Shown in pieces: positions 32,471-40,522 of a stretch of DNA of 64,000 nucleotides (position 1 is the first letter of the stretch; each line of letters starts with the position of its first letter). The DNA is from Paractinoplanes rishiriensis (GTDB lineage: Bacteria; Actinomycetota; Actinomycetes; Mycobacteriales; Micromonosporaceae), in NCBI RefSeq assembly GCF_016862375.1, contig NZ_BOMV01000055.1:161570-225569 (forward strand), in the 5' to 3' direction. The notes under the pieces are model-generated. The model had not been told where the DNA came from. It made no database searches and saw only the letters and a program-made list of their open reading frames with translations. The position numbers and the translations under genes were made by a program.

Positions 32471-33010
32471 ATGCCCTCCGTACGGACCGTCGCGACCGCC
32501 GACCTGGACCCGGCCGGGCGGGCCGCGATCCGCCGGCTGCTCGACCTGTCGTTCGACGGCGAGTTCACCGACGACGACTGGGACCACACCCTAGGCGGCC
32601 AGCACTTCACGGTGACCGTGGGCGGCATGCTGGTGGCGCACGCCGCGGTGGTGCAGCGCCGCTTCCTGCACGACGACCGGTCCTGGCGGGGCGGGTACGT
32701 CGAGGGCGTCGCGGTACACCCGGAGTGCCGCCGGCAGGGCCTCGGCAACGCCGTCATGGCCGCCGCCGAACACGTCATCGACCGCGCCTTCGACCTGGGC
32801 GCGCTGTCCACCTCGGCGGACGGCCGCGGCCTCTATCTGCGCCGCGGCTGGCTGGTCTGGCAGGGTCCGACCGCGGTGCTGGCACCGGCCGGCCTGACCC
32901 GCACCGCCGACGACGACGGCGGCACGTTCGTCCGGATCGTGCCCGGCGGCGCCGACCTGCGCCGCACCGGCACGCTGGCCTGTGACTGGCGCGACGGCGA
33001 CGTCTGGTAA
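32471..33010 (+). CDS. aminoglycoside 2'-N-acetyltransferase, AAC(2')-I type
   Basis: This 179-residue GNAT protein matches the chromosomal AAC(2')-I enzymes of mycobacteria over its whole length. Shared landmarks are DDDWDHTLGGQHF, AHAAVVQRRFL, GYVEGVAVHPECRRQGLG, LGALSTSADGRGLYLRRGW, GPTAVLAPAGLTRTADDDGG and the terminal CDWRDGDVW. It would acetylate the 2'-amino group of gentamicin/tobramycin-type aminoglycosides using acetyl-CoA, or have a related housekeeping substrate. A multidrug-type exporter begins 20 bases downstream and is probably co-transcribed. Resistance in the host is inference. Confidence 0.88.
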   Translation: MPSVRTVATADLDPAGRAAIRRLLDLSFDGEFTDDDWDHTLGGQHFTVTVGGMLVAHAAVVQRRFLHDDRSWRGGYVEGVAVHPECRRQGLGNAVMAAAEHVIDRAFDLGALSTSADGRGLYLRRGWLVWQGPTAVLAPAGLTRTADDDGGTFVRIVPGGADLRRTGTLACDWRDGDVW

Positions 33011-33030
33011 CCCGGGGTAGAAAGGGAACG

Positions 33031-34410
33031 GTGCACCGCCGCTACCTGATCCTGGCGATCTGCTGCCTCAGCCTGTTCATCGTCGGCCTCGACGCCACCA
33101 TCGTGAACATCGCGCTGCCCGAGATCCGAGGCGACCTGGACGCCTCGGTCTCCGGCCTGCAGTGGGTGCTGGACTCGTACGCGCTGGTGCTGGCCAGCCT
33201 GCTGGTGCTGGGCGGCTCCACCGGCGACCGGCTGGGCCGGCGGCGCACCTTCCAGGCCGGGCTGGCCCTGTTCACCCTGGGCTCCCTGCTGTGCAGCGTG
33301 GCGGCCAGCCTGGAGTGGCTGATCGTGTTCCGGATGGTCCAGGCCGTCGGCGGCTCGATGCTCAACCCGGTCGCCATGTCGATCATCACGAACACGTTCA
33401 CCGACCCGCGCGAACGCGCCCGCGCCATCGGCGTGTGGGGCAGCGTGATCGGCTTCAGCATGGCGCTGGGCCCGGTGCTCGGCGGCCTGCTGGCCGACAC
33501 GCTGGGCTGGCGGGCCATCTTCTGGGTGAACATCCCGGTCCTGGTGACCGCGTTCGTGCTGGCGGCCCGCTTCGTGCCGGAGTCACGGGCCGAACACCCG
33601 CGCCGGATCGACCCGGTCGGCCAGATCCTGGTGCTGACGACGCTGGCGACGCTCACCTACGGCATCATCGAGGGTCCGCTGGCGGGCTGGACGTCGTACG
33701 AGATCATCGGTTGTTTTGCCCTGAGTGCCCTGGCCCTGACCGCCCTGCTGATCTACGAACCGCGCCGCGAGGACCCGCTGATCGACCCGCGCTTCTTCCG
33801 CAGCGTCCCGTTCAGCGGCGCCACGCTGATCGCGGTCTCGGCCTTCGCCGCGCTGGCCGGTTTCCTGTTCCTCAACACCATTTACCTGCAGGACGTACGC
33901 GGCCTGTCCGCGCTCGCGGCCGGCCTGTGGACCCTGCCGATGGCCGCCATGAACGTGCTGATGTCCCCCCTGTCCGGCCGCCTGGTGGCCGCCCGCGGCC
34001 CGCGTCTCCCCCTGGTGCTGGCCGGCGCCGGCCTGATCGCCGGCATGCTGCCGATGACCCGTCTGACCGCCGACACCCCCGGCTGGCTGCTGATCATCTG
34101 CTACCTGCTGTTCGGCTTCGGCTTCGCCATGGTCAACGCCCCGATCACCAACACCGCAGTCTCCGGCATGCCCCGAGACCAGGCCGGCGTGGCAGCCGCG
34201 ATAGCGTCGACGAGCCGCCAGGTGGGCAGCGCCCTGGGCATCGCCGTGATCGGAGCCGCCGTGGCCCCGTCCGCCGGCACCGGCCACCTGGGCTGGTGGA
34301 TCATCGTGGGCCTGGGCGGCGCGGTCCTGGCCTTGGGCCTGCTGACCACCGGCCGGTGGGCCCGCTCCACCACCACGCAAGTCACCCGAACAGACCCGAT
34401 CCCCGCCTGA
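33031..34410 (+). CDS. MFS drug exporter, DHA2 (14-helix) type
   Basis: This 459-residue membrane protein resembles EmrB/QacA-type proton-driven exporters. It opens with LFIVGLDATIVNIALPEIRG, the DHA motif C-like region appears in GFSMALGPVLGGLLADTLGW, and the signature GDRLGRRRTFQAG loop lies between helices 2 and 3. The GTG start follows AAAGGGA. Its position directly after an AAC(2')-type gene suggests a joint detoxification role. The exported substrate is not known. Confidence 0.88.
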   Translation: MHRRYLILAICCLSLFIVGLDATIVNIALPEIRGDLDASVSGLQWVLDSYALVLASLLVLGGSTGDRLGRRRTFQAGLALFTLGSLLCSVAASLEWLIVFRMVQAVGGSMLNPVAMSIITNTFTDPRERARAIGVWGSVIGFSMALGPVLGGLLADTLGWRAIFWVNIPVLVTAFVLAARFVPESRAEHPRRIDPVGQILVLTTLATLTYGIIEGPLAGWTSYEIIGCFALSALALTALLIYEPRREDPLIDPRFFRSVPFSGATLIAVSAFAALAGFLFLNTIYLQDVRGLSALAAGLWTLPMAAMNVLMSPLSGRLVAARGPRLPLVLAGAGLIAGMLPMTRLTADTPGWLLIICYLLFGFGFAMVNAPITNTAVSGMPRDQAGVAAAIASTSRQVGSALGIAVIGAAVAPSAGTGHLGWWIIVGLGGAVLALGLLTTGRWARSTTTQVTRTDPIPA

Positions 34411-34637
34411 TTTACCCCGCGCCATTTACCCCGCGCCCCCGCTCCCCCGCGCCCCCGGCCCCCGCCGCGTTCAGCGCCGACCCTCGACCTTGGGGAACTG
34501 CTGTCAACAAGTGACACGGGCACCACGAAGGCGGGCACCGGCGCCGGCGAAGGCGGGTGCGTGGGTAACCCGATCGCTGGGGGATCGGGCGCGGGCTAGG
34601 CGGTCGGGCGGCTAGCGGCGAAAATGGCTCGGTGACG
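34411..34637. other. GC-skewed intergenic stretch
   Basis: About 230 bases after the exporter hold no convincing gene. A C-rich block has ATTTACCCCGCGCC-like copies in tandem followed by runs of CCCCCGC. A weak hairpin, CCGATCgctgggGGATCGG, lies further on at about 34569-34585. Confidence 0.5.
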
Positions 34638-35720
34638 ATGAAGCGGGTTCTCGCGGTCGCGGTGGCCGGGGTGCTGCTGCTCGCCGGGCTTTATGCGGGA
34701 ATTCTGCGGCACCGGTCGGAGCGGACGGTGTCGATCGGGCCCGACGGTGCCTATCCGGTGGGGCGGGCCACGCACGAACTCGCCGACCGGTCGCGCACCG
34801 ATGAACTGGCGCCGCGTGGGGGCAGCCCGCGGATGCTCTCGGTCTGGCTCTGGTATCCGGCGGCCGCCCGGGCGGGCAGCGAATCGGCATACGCGCCGGG
34901 GGCGTGGCGCGGGCTGCACCGGTACGGCTGGGCGCAGACCGGGTTCGAGCGGATCCGGACCGGCACCTACGACGAGGCGCCGGTCGCCGCCGGAAAGTTC
35001 CCGATCGTCGTGCTGCTGCCGGGGCTGGGGCTGGCGGCACCGCAGTACGCGGCCGTCGCGGCGGGACTGGCCTCGCGCGGCTACCTGGTCGCCGGCGTGA
35101 CGCCCACCTACAGCGCCGCCCTCACCGTGCTCGGCAGCGGCGCGGTGCGCGGGTCGGCGGCCGGATCCGACCTGGACGGGCCGCACGGGGAGCGGCTGGC
35201 CACCTTCTGGGCGGCCGATGCCCGGTTCGCCGCCGAGCGGGTCGGCGTGCTGCTCGGCGACCGGGCCGACCGGGCCCGGGTCACCTACGTGGGGCACGCG
35301 TTCGGCGGTGCCGCGGCCATCGAGGCGTGCCGCACCGACGTCCACTGCGCCGGCGCGGCCAGCCTGGACGGTGCGCCGGTCGGGCCGGCCGTCACGCTCG
35401 GGCTGCAGCACCCGCTGCTGCTGCTCGGCGCCGGTTCCGGCGGGGCGACCGCCGACCCGGCCACGCACAGCCTGTTCGCGGCCAGCGGGCCGTCGTCGTG
35501 GGCGTACACGGTCGGCGGCGCGGAACCGCTCGACTTCACCGACTACGCGGCCTACTGGCTGGCCGCACCGGTGCGCCGGTGGCTGCCGGTGACCGGCGGC
35601 GACGCCCTGCCGGTCGTACGGGATTATCTGGTCGCTTTCCTCGGCACCGCCGTGCGCGGCACCACCTGGCAGGCGCCGGAGGCCGCGGGGGTGCGCCCGG
35701 CCGCGATGCTGAGCCGGTGA
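34638..35720 (+). CDS. alpha/beta hydrolase-like protein (PAF-acetylhydrolase type) lacking the nucleophile
   Basis: This 360-residue protein has an N-terminal membrane anchor or signal (VLAVAVAGVLLLAGLYAGIL) and an alpha/beta hydrolase domain resembling platelet-activating-factor acetylhydrolases: SVWLWYPAAA, FPIVVLLPGLGLAAPQYAAV, ASRGYLVAGV. The nucleophile elbow reads GHAFGG, with alanine 221 in place of the catalytic serine (codon GCG at 35298-35300). The start could also be the GTG at 34632. Everything else is intact, so it may be a non-catalytic binding protein or use another mechanism. It is transcribed alone. Confidence 0.78.
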   Translation: MKRVLAVAVAGVLLLAGLYAGILRHRSERTVSIGPDGAYPVGRATHELADRSRTDELAPRGGSPRMLSVWLWYPAAARAGSESAYAPGAWRGLHRYGWAQTGFERIRTGTYDEAPVAAGKFPIVVLLPGLGLAAPQYAAVAAGLASRGYLVAGVTPTYSAALTVLGSGAVRGSAAGSDLDGPHGERLATFWAADARFAAERVGVLLGDRADRARVTYVGHAFGGAAAIEACRTDVHCAGAASLDGAPVGPAVTLGLQHPLLLLGAGSGGATADPATHSLFAASGPSSWAYTVGGAEPLDFTDYAAYWLAAPVRRWLPVTGGDALPVVRDYLVAFLGTAVRGTTWQAPEAAGVRPAAMLSR

Positions 35721-35835
35721 GCGAGCCGCACCCGATCGGAGGTGGCCGAGCCGGTGGTGCGCAGCCGCTTCCGGGACGTACCGCGCCTGCCGGAGTGGAA
35801 GGGTTCGCACGGCGGCCGGCAGGTGCCCCGCACCG

Positions 35836-36294
35836 TCAGGAGATCTTGACGAGGTACGCGTCCAGGGCGCGGTACGACTCCTCGGCGCCGGTCTCCATGC
35901 CGGACTGGAGCATGCCGTCCCGGTCGGCCTGATTGTCGAAGGTGGACGTGCAGTTGACTGTGGTGCGGTCGCCGTCCTCGACGAACTCGAAGCGCTCGAC
36001 CGCGATGTGGCCGGCCATCGGCTCGTACTCGAAGGTCCAGGTGAACGTGTGCGGCGCGTTGATCTCGCGGAACTCGCCGCGGAACGCGTGCTGTTCGCCG
36101 TCGGCGTGTTCGACGAAGCGCCACCTGCCGCCGACCGTGAAGTCGATCTCGACGTCCATCGGGTTGCCCCGGCCCCACCAGTGCCGCAGGTGCTCGGCCT
36201 GGGTGTGCGCCGCGAACACGACGTCGCGCGGGGCGGCGAACGTGCGGCTCATGCCGATGGTGCGGTCGGTGGGGGTGGTGACCGTGATGCTCAT
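35836..36294 (-). CDS. SRPBCC (AHSA1-like) protein
   Basis: This 152-residue protein is in the START/Bet v1 superfamily, AHSA1 branch: DRTIGMSRTFAAPRDVVFAA, HLRHWWGRGNP, DVEIDFTVGGRWRF and the C-terminal DRDGMLQSGMETGAEESYRAL. Such proteins bind hydrophobic ligands. It overlaps the ArsR regulator stop as ATGA, the standard ArsR-SRPBCC pair found widely in actinobacteria, so the regulator controls it. The ligand is unknown. Confidence 0.85.
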   Translation of the reverse strand: MSITVTTPTDRTIGMSRTFAAPRDVVFAAHTQAEHLRHWWGRGNPMDVEIDFTVGGRWRFVEHADGEQHAFRGEFREINAPHTFTWTFEYEPMAGHIAVERFEFVEDGDRTTVNCTSTFDNQADRDGMLQSGMETGAEESYRALDAYLVKIS

Positions 36295-36617
36295 TGCTGC
36301 TCCCTCTGCTGGATGGTGGTCAGGTAGCCGTCGAGCGCGTCGTACCGCTCGTCCCAGTGCCGCCGGTACTGCTCGACCCAGGTCGCGAGGTCGCGCAGCG
36401 GTCCGGGGGCGAGCCGGCAGCGCCGGAACTGGGCCTGCCGGGTGCGCACGATCAGCCCGGCGGCCTCCAGCACGTTGAGGTGCTTGGAGACGGCCTGCGG
36501 GCTGATCGGGAAGCCGCCGGCCAACTCACCCGCGGTGGCCTCCCCCTCGGCCAGCCGGGCGACGATCGCCCGGCGGGTCGGGTCGGCGAGGGCGGCGAAA
36601 ACGGCGTCGATGGACAT
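36291..36617 (-). CDS. ArsR-family transcriptional repressor
   Basis: This 108-residue winged-helix regulator shows the ArsR pattern: FAALADPTRRAIVARLAEGE, then GGFPISPQAVSKHLNVLEAA as the recognition helix, and VRTRQAQFRRCRLAPGPLRD as the wing. No metal-binding cysteine pair is present, so it probably senses something other than a thiophilic metal. It is co-transcribed with the SRPBCC gene and is likely autoregulated through the inverted repeat directly upstream. Confidence 0.88.
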   Translation of the reverse strand: MSIDAVFAALADPTRRAIVARLAEGEATAGELAGGFPISPQAVSKHLNVLEAAGLIVRTRQAQFRRCRLAPGPLRDLATWVEQYRRHWDERYDALDGYLTTIQQREQQ

Positions 36618-36618
36618 G

Positions 36619-36656
36619 CTCTAAACCACCTGGCTTATAAACGGATAGGTTTAGAG
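36619..36656. promoter_or_regulatory. inverted repeat upstream of the arsR-type gene
   Basis: CTCTAAACC (36619-36627) and GGTTTAGAG (36648-36656) are perfect 9-base inverted repeats with a 20-base spacer. The spacer also contains TAAAC-N6-GTTTA (36638-36653). The element begins one base upstream of the regulator start, as expected for an autoregulatory operator. Confidence 0.6.
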
Positions 36657-36749
36657 TAGCGGGTCACCCTCCGTTTGGATAGGTCTCCAGCTCGCGGGTG
36701 TCGACGTGCAGCGGATGCAACGGCCGGCACCCGATCGGGATCGCAGGAT

Positions 36750-36845
36750 GTCCAGGTCACCGGCGTCGCGCGGTGGATCGGCGATCGCGGCAACCGCGTC
36801 ACCGTACCGGTGCATTTCCTCGCTGTACCCACCGGTGACCTGGAC
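36750..36845. repeat. 14-bp inverted repeat pair in an intergenic region
   Basis: GTCCAGGTCACCGG (36750-36763) and its exact reverse complement CCGGTGACCTGGAC (36832-36845) flank 68 bases with no gene. The right copy ends 13 bases before the stop of the convergently placed secreted hydrolase gene. The pair could be a long-stem terminator or the ends of a small non-autonomous element. Confidence 0.6.
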
Positions 36846-36858
36846 TTACGTCGGACCT

Positions 36859-38427
36859 TCAGCGGATCGGCAGATCCAGGTAGGAGCCGCCGGCGATGGT
36901 GATCGCGTCGCCGGCCTCGTTGGCGTCGTAGTACAGCGGGTCCACCGTGTCGACCACCAGCGTGAGCGAGTGCCCGGCCGGCAGGTCGTAGGACGCGGCC
37001 GAGAGGGCGAGGTCGACGCTGCGGCTGCCGGCTGCGCCGCCCAGCCAGCTCACCGGTGCGTGGGTGATCAGCTTGGCGGTCCCGAGCCGGTCCAGATCAT
37101 AGAGGTACGCGACCAGGGAGCCGTCGCCGCTGGTGCCGGTGAGGTTCAGGTGCACCTTGGGGATGCCGCGGATCCGGAGCGGACTGGACGGTCGTTCGGC
37201 CGCCCACACGCCGGCCCGGCCCCGGTCCACCGCCGGCAGCCAGATCTGCGGCCGCTGCCCGGTGAACGCGGAGATCCCGTTGGTCAGCAGCACCACGCCG
37301 CCGTTCGCCACGGTGTCGCGGTCGGTGGGCACCGTCTTGGCCCAGCCGGTGCTGGGAGCGCCGCCGAGCAGGCCGGTCTGGTCCAGCGCCCGGATCGAGC
37401 CGAGGCCGTACCGGCGGTTGCCGGTGCTCAGCTCGGCCCAGTTGCCGTACGTCTCCATCCCGGCGTTGTCCGGCTGGACCAGCACCTTGCCGGGCGTGGT
37501 GCCGCCGGCGTCGCCCTTGAGGTAGCGGTCGAACCAGCCGCGCACGCTGGTCCACACCGCGTTGGGCAGGCCGACGATCCCGGTCAGCTCCGCGATGGCG
37601 TGGTCGCCGGGGCGCAGTTCGAGCCGCTTCGGGGTGGTCAGCTTGCCGTAGAAGTCGACCAGCTGGTTGGGCGGGAAGAACGAGTCGCCCCAGGCGTTCG
37701 CGATCAGCACGGCCGGCGCGTTCGCGTTGATCTGGTTGAGGTAGGTCGCGGGCGAGCGCACCCGGGCCCAGGCCTGCACCTGCTCGACGTTGCGGTTGGC
37801 CTGGAAGTCGCCGAGCTTGCCGGTGAGGTCCGGTCCCGGGTTGCCGACGATCTGCGCGGCCAGGGCCAGCAGCCCGGACGACTGCAGGTGCCGGGTCTGG
37901 TCGCTGTAGAGCGAGTACACCAGGTCGGTCCAGCCGCTGAGCATGGCGACCGCGCGGATCCGCTTGTCGGCGGCCGCGCCGAGCAGGCTGATCCCGGCCC
38001 CGTACGAGACACCGGCCGTACCGATCTTCGCGGGATCGGCCGGGGTGTTGGCGACGGTCCAGTCGAGCACCTTGGACAGGTCGGCCAGGTCCTTGGGCCC
38101 GGCCGTGTCGATCTCGCCGCCCGACGCCCACCAGCCGCGCGGCGTGTACGAGACCACCACGTACCCGTCGGCCGCCATGGCCTTGGCCTGGGCCAGGTAT
38201 TCGAGGTCGTTGAGACCCCAGCTGGACGGGAAGACGACGGCCGGGTAGCTGCCGGCCGCGGCGGGCCGGACCACATTGGCCTTGAGAACGACACCGCCGT
38301 CGCCGGGGATATCGACAAATGTGACAGCCGGTGCGGCCGCCGCCGCGGCGGCCGGTGCGGGCGCCGCGGCACCCGCGACGAGGACCATCGCGAGTACGGC
38401 GAGCAGGAACGAGCGTCGGGGCACCAT
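36859..38427 (-). CDS. secreted CocE/X-Pro dipeptidyl-peptidase-like hydrolase
   Basis: This 522-residue protein has a signal peptide (about residues 1-32) and the CocE/X-Pro dipeptidyl-peptidase layout: an alpha/beta hydrolase domain with YPAVVFPSSWG, VSYTPRGWWASGGEID and the nucleophile elbow GTAGVSYGAG (Ser141), followed by a C-terminal jelly-roll domain (KVHLNLTGTSGDGSLVAYLY, PAGHSLTLVVDT). It would hydrolyse esters or peptides outside the cell. The ATG follows GAGGAGC at good spacing. It is divergent from a TetR regulator with a perfect inverted repeat between them, so it is the probable target. Confidence 0.85.
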   Translation of the reverse strand: MVPRRSFLLAVLAMVLVAGAAAPAPAAAAAAAPAVTFVDIPGDGGVVLKANVVRPAAAGSYPAVVFPSSWGLNDLEYLAQAKAMAADGYVVVSYTPRGWWASGGEIDTAGPKDLADLSKVLDWTVANTPADPAKIGTAGVSYGAGISLLGAAADKRIRAVAMLSGWTDLVYSLYSDQTRHLQSSGLLALAAQIVGNPGPDLTGKLGDFQANRNVEQVQAWARVRSPATYLNQINANAPAVLIANAWGDSFFPPNQLVDFYGKLTTPKRLELRPGDHAIAELTGIVGLPNAVWTSVRGWFDRYLKGDAGGTTPGKVLVQPDNAGMETYGNWAELSTGNRRYGLGSIRALDQTGLLGGAPSTGWAKTVPTDRDTVANGGVVLLTNGISAFTGQRPQIWLPAVDRGRAGVWAAERPSSPLRIRGIPKVHLNLTGTSGDGSLVAYLYDLDRLGTAKLITHAPVSWLGGAAGSRSVDLALSAASYDLPAGHSLTLVVDTVDPLYYDANEAGDAITIAGGSYLDLPIR

Positions 38428-38530
38428 GAGCGCTCCTCAAGCGAGGCGGAAGTCGGGATGTGGGGTGGTGTGCGGAGCGCTCCGGTGCCGGGAGCGTAGG
38501 AAGCCGTACCGAGAATTTGAACTTCATGAC

Positions 38531-38553
38531 ATTATCGTTACTTGCCAGTAACG
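38531..38553. promoter_or_regulatory. TetR operator between the secreted hydrolase and tetR
   Basis: CGTTACT (38536-38542), TGCC, AGTAACG (38547-38553) is a perfect 7-base inverted repeat typical of TetR-family operators. On the minus strand it lies in the spacer of a likely promoter whose -10 is GATAAT (38536-38531). It would repress the hydrolase and, being 27 bases upstream of the regulator start, tetR itself. Confidence 0.7.
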
Positions 38554-38579
38554 TTGGTCACTTCGAGGAGGTGGGCGCA

Positions 38580-39146
38580 GTGCTCTACGGTGCCCAACCG
38601 GCCCGCCGCCGGGACGCCCTGCGCAACCGCACGGCGATCCTGCACGCCGCCAGCGAGGTGATGACCAGCCAGCAGAAGGTCTTCGGCATGCCGGAGATCG
38701 CCCGCCGGGCCGGCATCGGCCAAGCCACGCTCTACCGCCACTTCCCCGACCGGCTGGCGCTGGCCGGCGCGGTGATCGCGTACCAGATCGAACGTCTCGA
38801 GCAGTGCGTGGCTGCCGGCCGCGACCACCCCGCCACCTTCCGGCAGGCCCTCGACGAGATCCTCCGCACCCAGATCACCATGCGACCGCTGGTGCTGCTC
38901 TCCCGCCGGCTCGACCCGCGCACCCGCGGCCGCTACCTGCGGCGCATCATCGCCGCGCTGGCCGAGCCGCTGCGGCGCGCCCAGGACGACGGCCACGTGC
39001 GGGCCGACCTGGTCCCCGACGACCTGGTGCTGCTGCTGAGCATGGTGGAGGGCGTGGTCGAGGGCGCCGAGGACGCCGACGAGGCCGCCGCGGCCGCGGG
39101 GCGCTCCATCGACCTGGCCCTGGACGGCGTCTTCCGCGCGGCCTGA
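38580..39146 (+). CDS. TetR-family transcriptional repressor
   Basis: This 188-residue regulator has a helix-turn-helix at residues 20-60 (RTAILHAASEVM, PEIARRAGIGQATLYRHFPD) and a helical ligand-binding domain (TFRQALDEILRTQITMRPLV). I chose the GTG at 38580 because GAGGAGG lies eight bases upstream; an ATG at 38526 would place the operator inside the gene. It is divergent from the secreted hydrolase it probably controls. The inducer is unknown. Confidence 0.87.
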   Translation: MLYGAQPARRRDALRNRTAILHAASEVMTSQQKVFGMPEIARRAGIGQATLYRHFPDRLALAGAVIAYQIERLEQCVAAGRDHPATFRQALDEILRTQITMRPLVLLSRRLDPRTRGRYLRRIIAALAEPLRRAQDDGHVRADLVPDDLVLLLSMVEGVVEGAEDADEAAAAAGRSIDLALDGVFRAA

Positions 39147-39229
39147 CGGACCCTGACTCTTGCCCAGTAGTCGCTGGACAAGGGAGACTGTCCTTCGTAC
39201 TCATCCGTCAAGCACCGTAGGAGCAGCCC

Positions 39230-39673
39230 ATGAGCGGCCACGTTCCCTCCGCACGCCCGGCGCCACCCAGCAATTTCGAGGTCATCTTCAAGGCGGCGCT
39301 GGAGGCTAATCCCCGCGAGACCCTCCAACTACTGTGCGGCGTCACCCTGCGGGACGGTGACGTGATCACCGTCGAGCCCGCTCCCTGGGCCGAGCCGGAA
39401 GAGACGCTGCGAATGAGCGGCACGAACAGCCTCCTCGAGCAGACCGGGACCGGGCGCGAGATCGCCCGCAGAAACCGCGAGGAAGGCCGCGAAGAAGGCC
39501 GCGAGGAAGGCCGCGAAGAAGGTCACGTCGACTTGATGCGGGCCGCGCTCCGAGCCGCATACGGCGACATCACCGACCTCGACGAGCTCGCCCGGCGGCT
39601 GGCCGACCGCGACCACAGCGGCAACATCGCCCGCATCGTCACCGGCGCGACACTGGACGACCTGCGCGCCTGA
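39230..39673 (+). CDS. internally deleted Rpn-type nuclease paralogue
   Basis: This 147-residue protein shares its first 50 or so residues (SGHVPSARPAPP, FKAALEANPRETLQLLCGV, LRDGDVITVEP) and its last 80 with the full-length Rpn-like gene 1.3 kb downstream, but about 160 residues, including the whole nuclease core, are missing. The join APWAEPEETLRMSGTNSLLEQ is in frame. The C-terminal part has four EEGR tetrapeptide repeats then a conserved helical tail. The ribosome site TAGGAGCAGCCC precedes the ATG. It cannot be a nuclease; it could act as an inhibitor by forming mixed oligomers, or be a decaying copy. An internal ATG at 39413 follows GGAAGAG. Confidence 0.75.
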   Translation: MSGHVPSARPAPPSNFEVIFKAALEANPRETLQLLCGVTLRDGDVITVEPAPWAEPEETLRMSGTNSLLEQTGTGREIARRNREEGREEGREEGREEGHVDLMRAALRAAYGDITDLDELARRLADRDHSGNIARIVTGATLDDLRA

Positions 39674-39736
39674 CCATTGCCGGACTGCCGTGCCGCCGAC
39701 GCGGGGCAGCGTCGCGGCGCGGACTATGGTGAGGCG

Positions 39737-40120
39737 ATGGCATCGGTCAGGCAGGTCCAGGTCACCTTCGACTGCGCAGAACCGGAGCGCCTCGCCCGAT
39801 TCTGGTGCGAGGTTCTGGGGTACGTCGTGCCGCCCTCACCGGACGGATTCGCCGGCGCGTGCGTCGATCCGAACGGCGCCGAGCCGCGGCTGTACTTCCA
39901 GCGGGTCCCCGAGGGAAAGGTCGTCAAGAACCGGGTGCACCTCGACGTACGGGTCGGCACCGGGCTGGTGGGCGAGGAGCGTCTCGCGGCGCTGGAGGCC
40001 GAGTGCGCCCGGCTGCTCCCCCTCGGCGCCCGGCGCGTGCAACTGCTACTGGCCGACGAGGACAACGAGTCGTGCCTGGTGATGCAGGACATCGAGGGCA
40101 ACGAGTTCTGCCTCGACTGA
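39737..40120 (+). CDS. VOC-family (glyoxalase-like) protein
   Basis: This 127-residue protein is a single glyoxalase/bleomycin-resistance-fold domain: VQVTFDCAEPERLARFWCEV, LGYVVPPSPDGFAGA, LYFQRVPEGKVVKNRVHLDV and the end VMQDIEGNEFCLD. The C-terminal glutamate and the histidine in VHLDV are possible metal ligands. It lies between the two Rpn copies and may have been carried with the duplication or inserted afterwards. The substrate is unknown. Confidence 0.8.
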   Translation: MASVRQVQVTFDCAEPERLARFWCEVLGYVVPPSPDGFAGACVDPNGAEPRLYFQRVPEGKVVKNRVHLDVRVGTGLVGEERLAALEAECARLLPLGARRVQLLLADEDNESCLVMQDIEGNEFCLD

Positions 40121-40522
40121 GCGGCGCTACCGGATCTCGGTGAGCCGGCCGGTCCATTCGGGATCCGGCGCAGCGACCTGGCGGCACCGCGCAGGCGGGC
40201 GAGATGGTCCAAGGCCGCGGCGACGGTCGGCAGATGCTCACGCACCTGACGGGCGAAGCCGGTGTCATGCCCGTCGAGCCATTCGTGCCAGGCGTCGAGC
40301 GGGTGCAGGACGCGGGTCAGCGGCGCGGCCGGCCGGCGTCGAAGGCCTCGGCGACCAGTTGCGCCCACTGCCGGCCGGGGCGCGGTCACCCAAGATGGTA
40401 CGGGCCCGTCCGCGCCGCCGGCTCGCGCAAGACCGTCGCCGCATTATTGACTCTTGCCTAGTAGGCATCAGACAATAGCGACTGTCCTTCCCGACTCCCG
40501 CCAAACACCGCAGGAGCAATCC
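40121..40522. other. intergenic region with a gene remnant
   Basis: This 402-base stretch has no intact gene. On the minus strand between about 40160 and 40330 a protein-like segment is visible (RVLHPLDAWHEWLDGHDTGF, then ARQVREHLPTVAAALDHLAR) without a proper start or end; it looks like a decayed gene of unknown family. From about 40448 the sequence is the upstream region of the Rpn gene, a near copy of 39155-39229. Confidence 0.5.

Noticed and set aside
36706..38499. Long plus-strand frame opposite the secreted hydrolase
   Set aside because: No domain or start signal, and composition is that of an antisense shadow of a convincing alpha/beta hydrolase.
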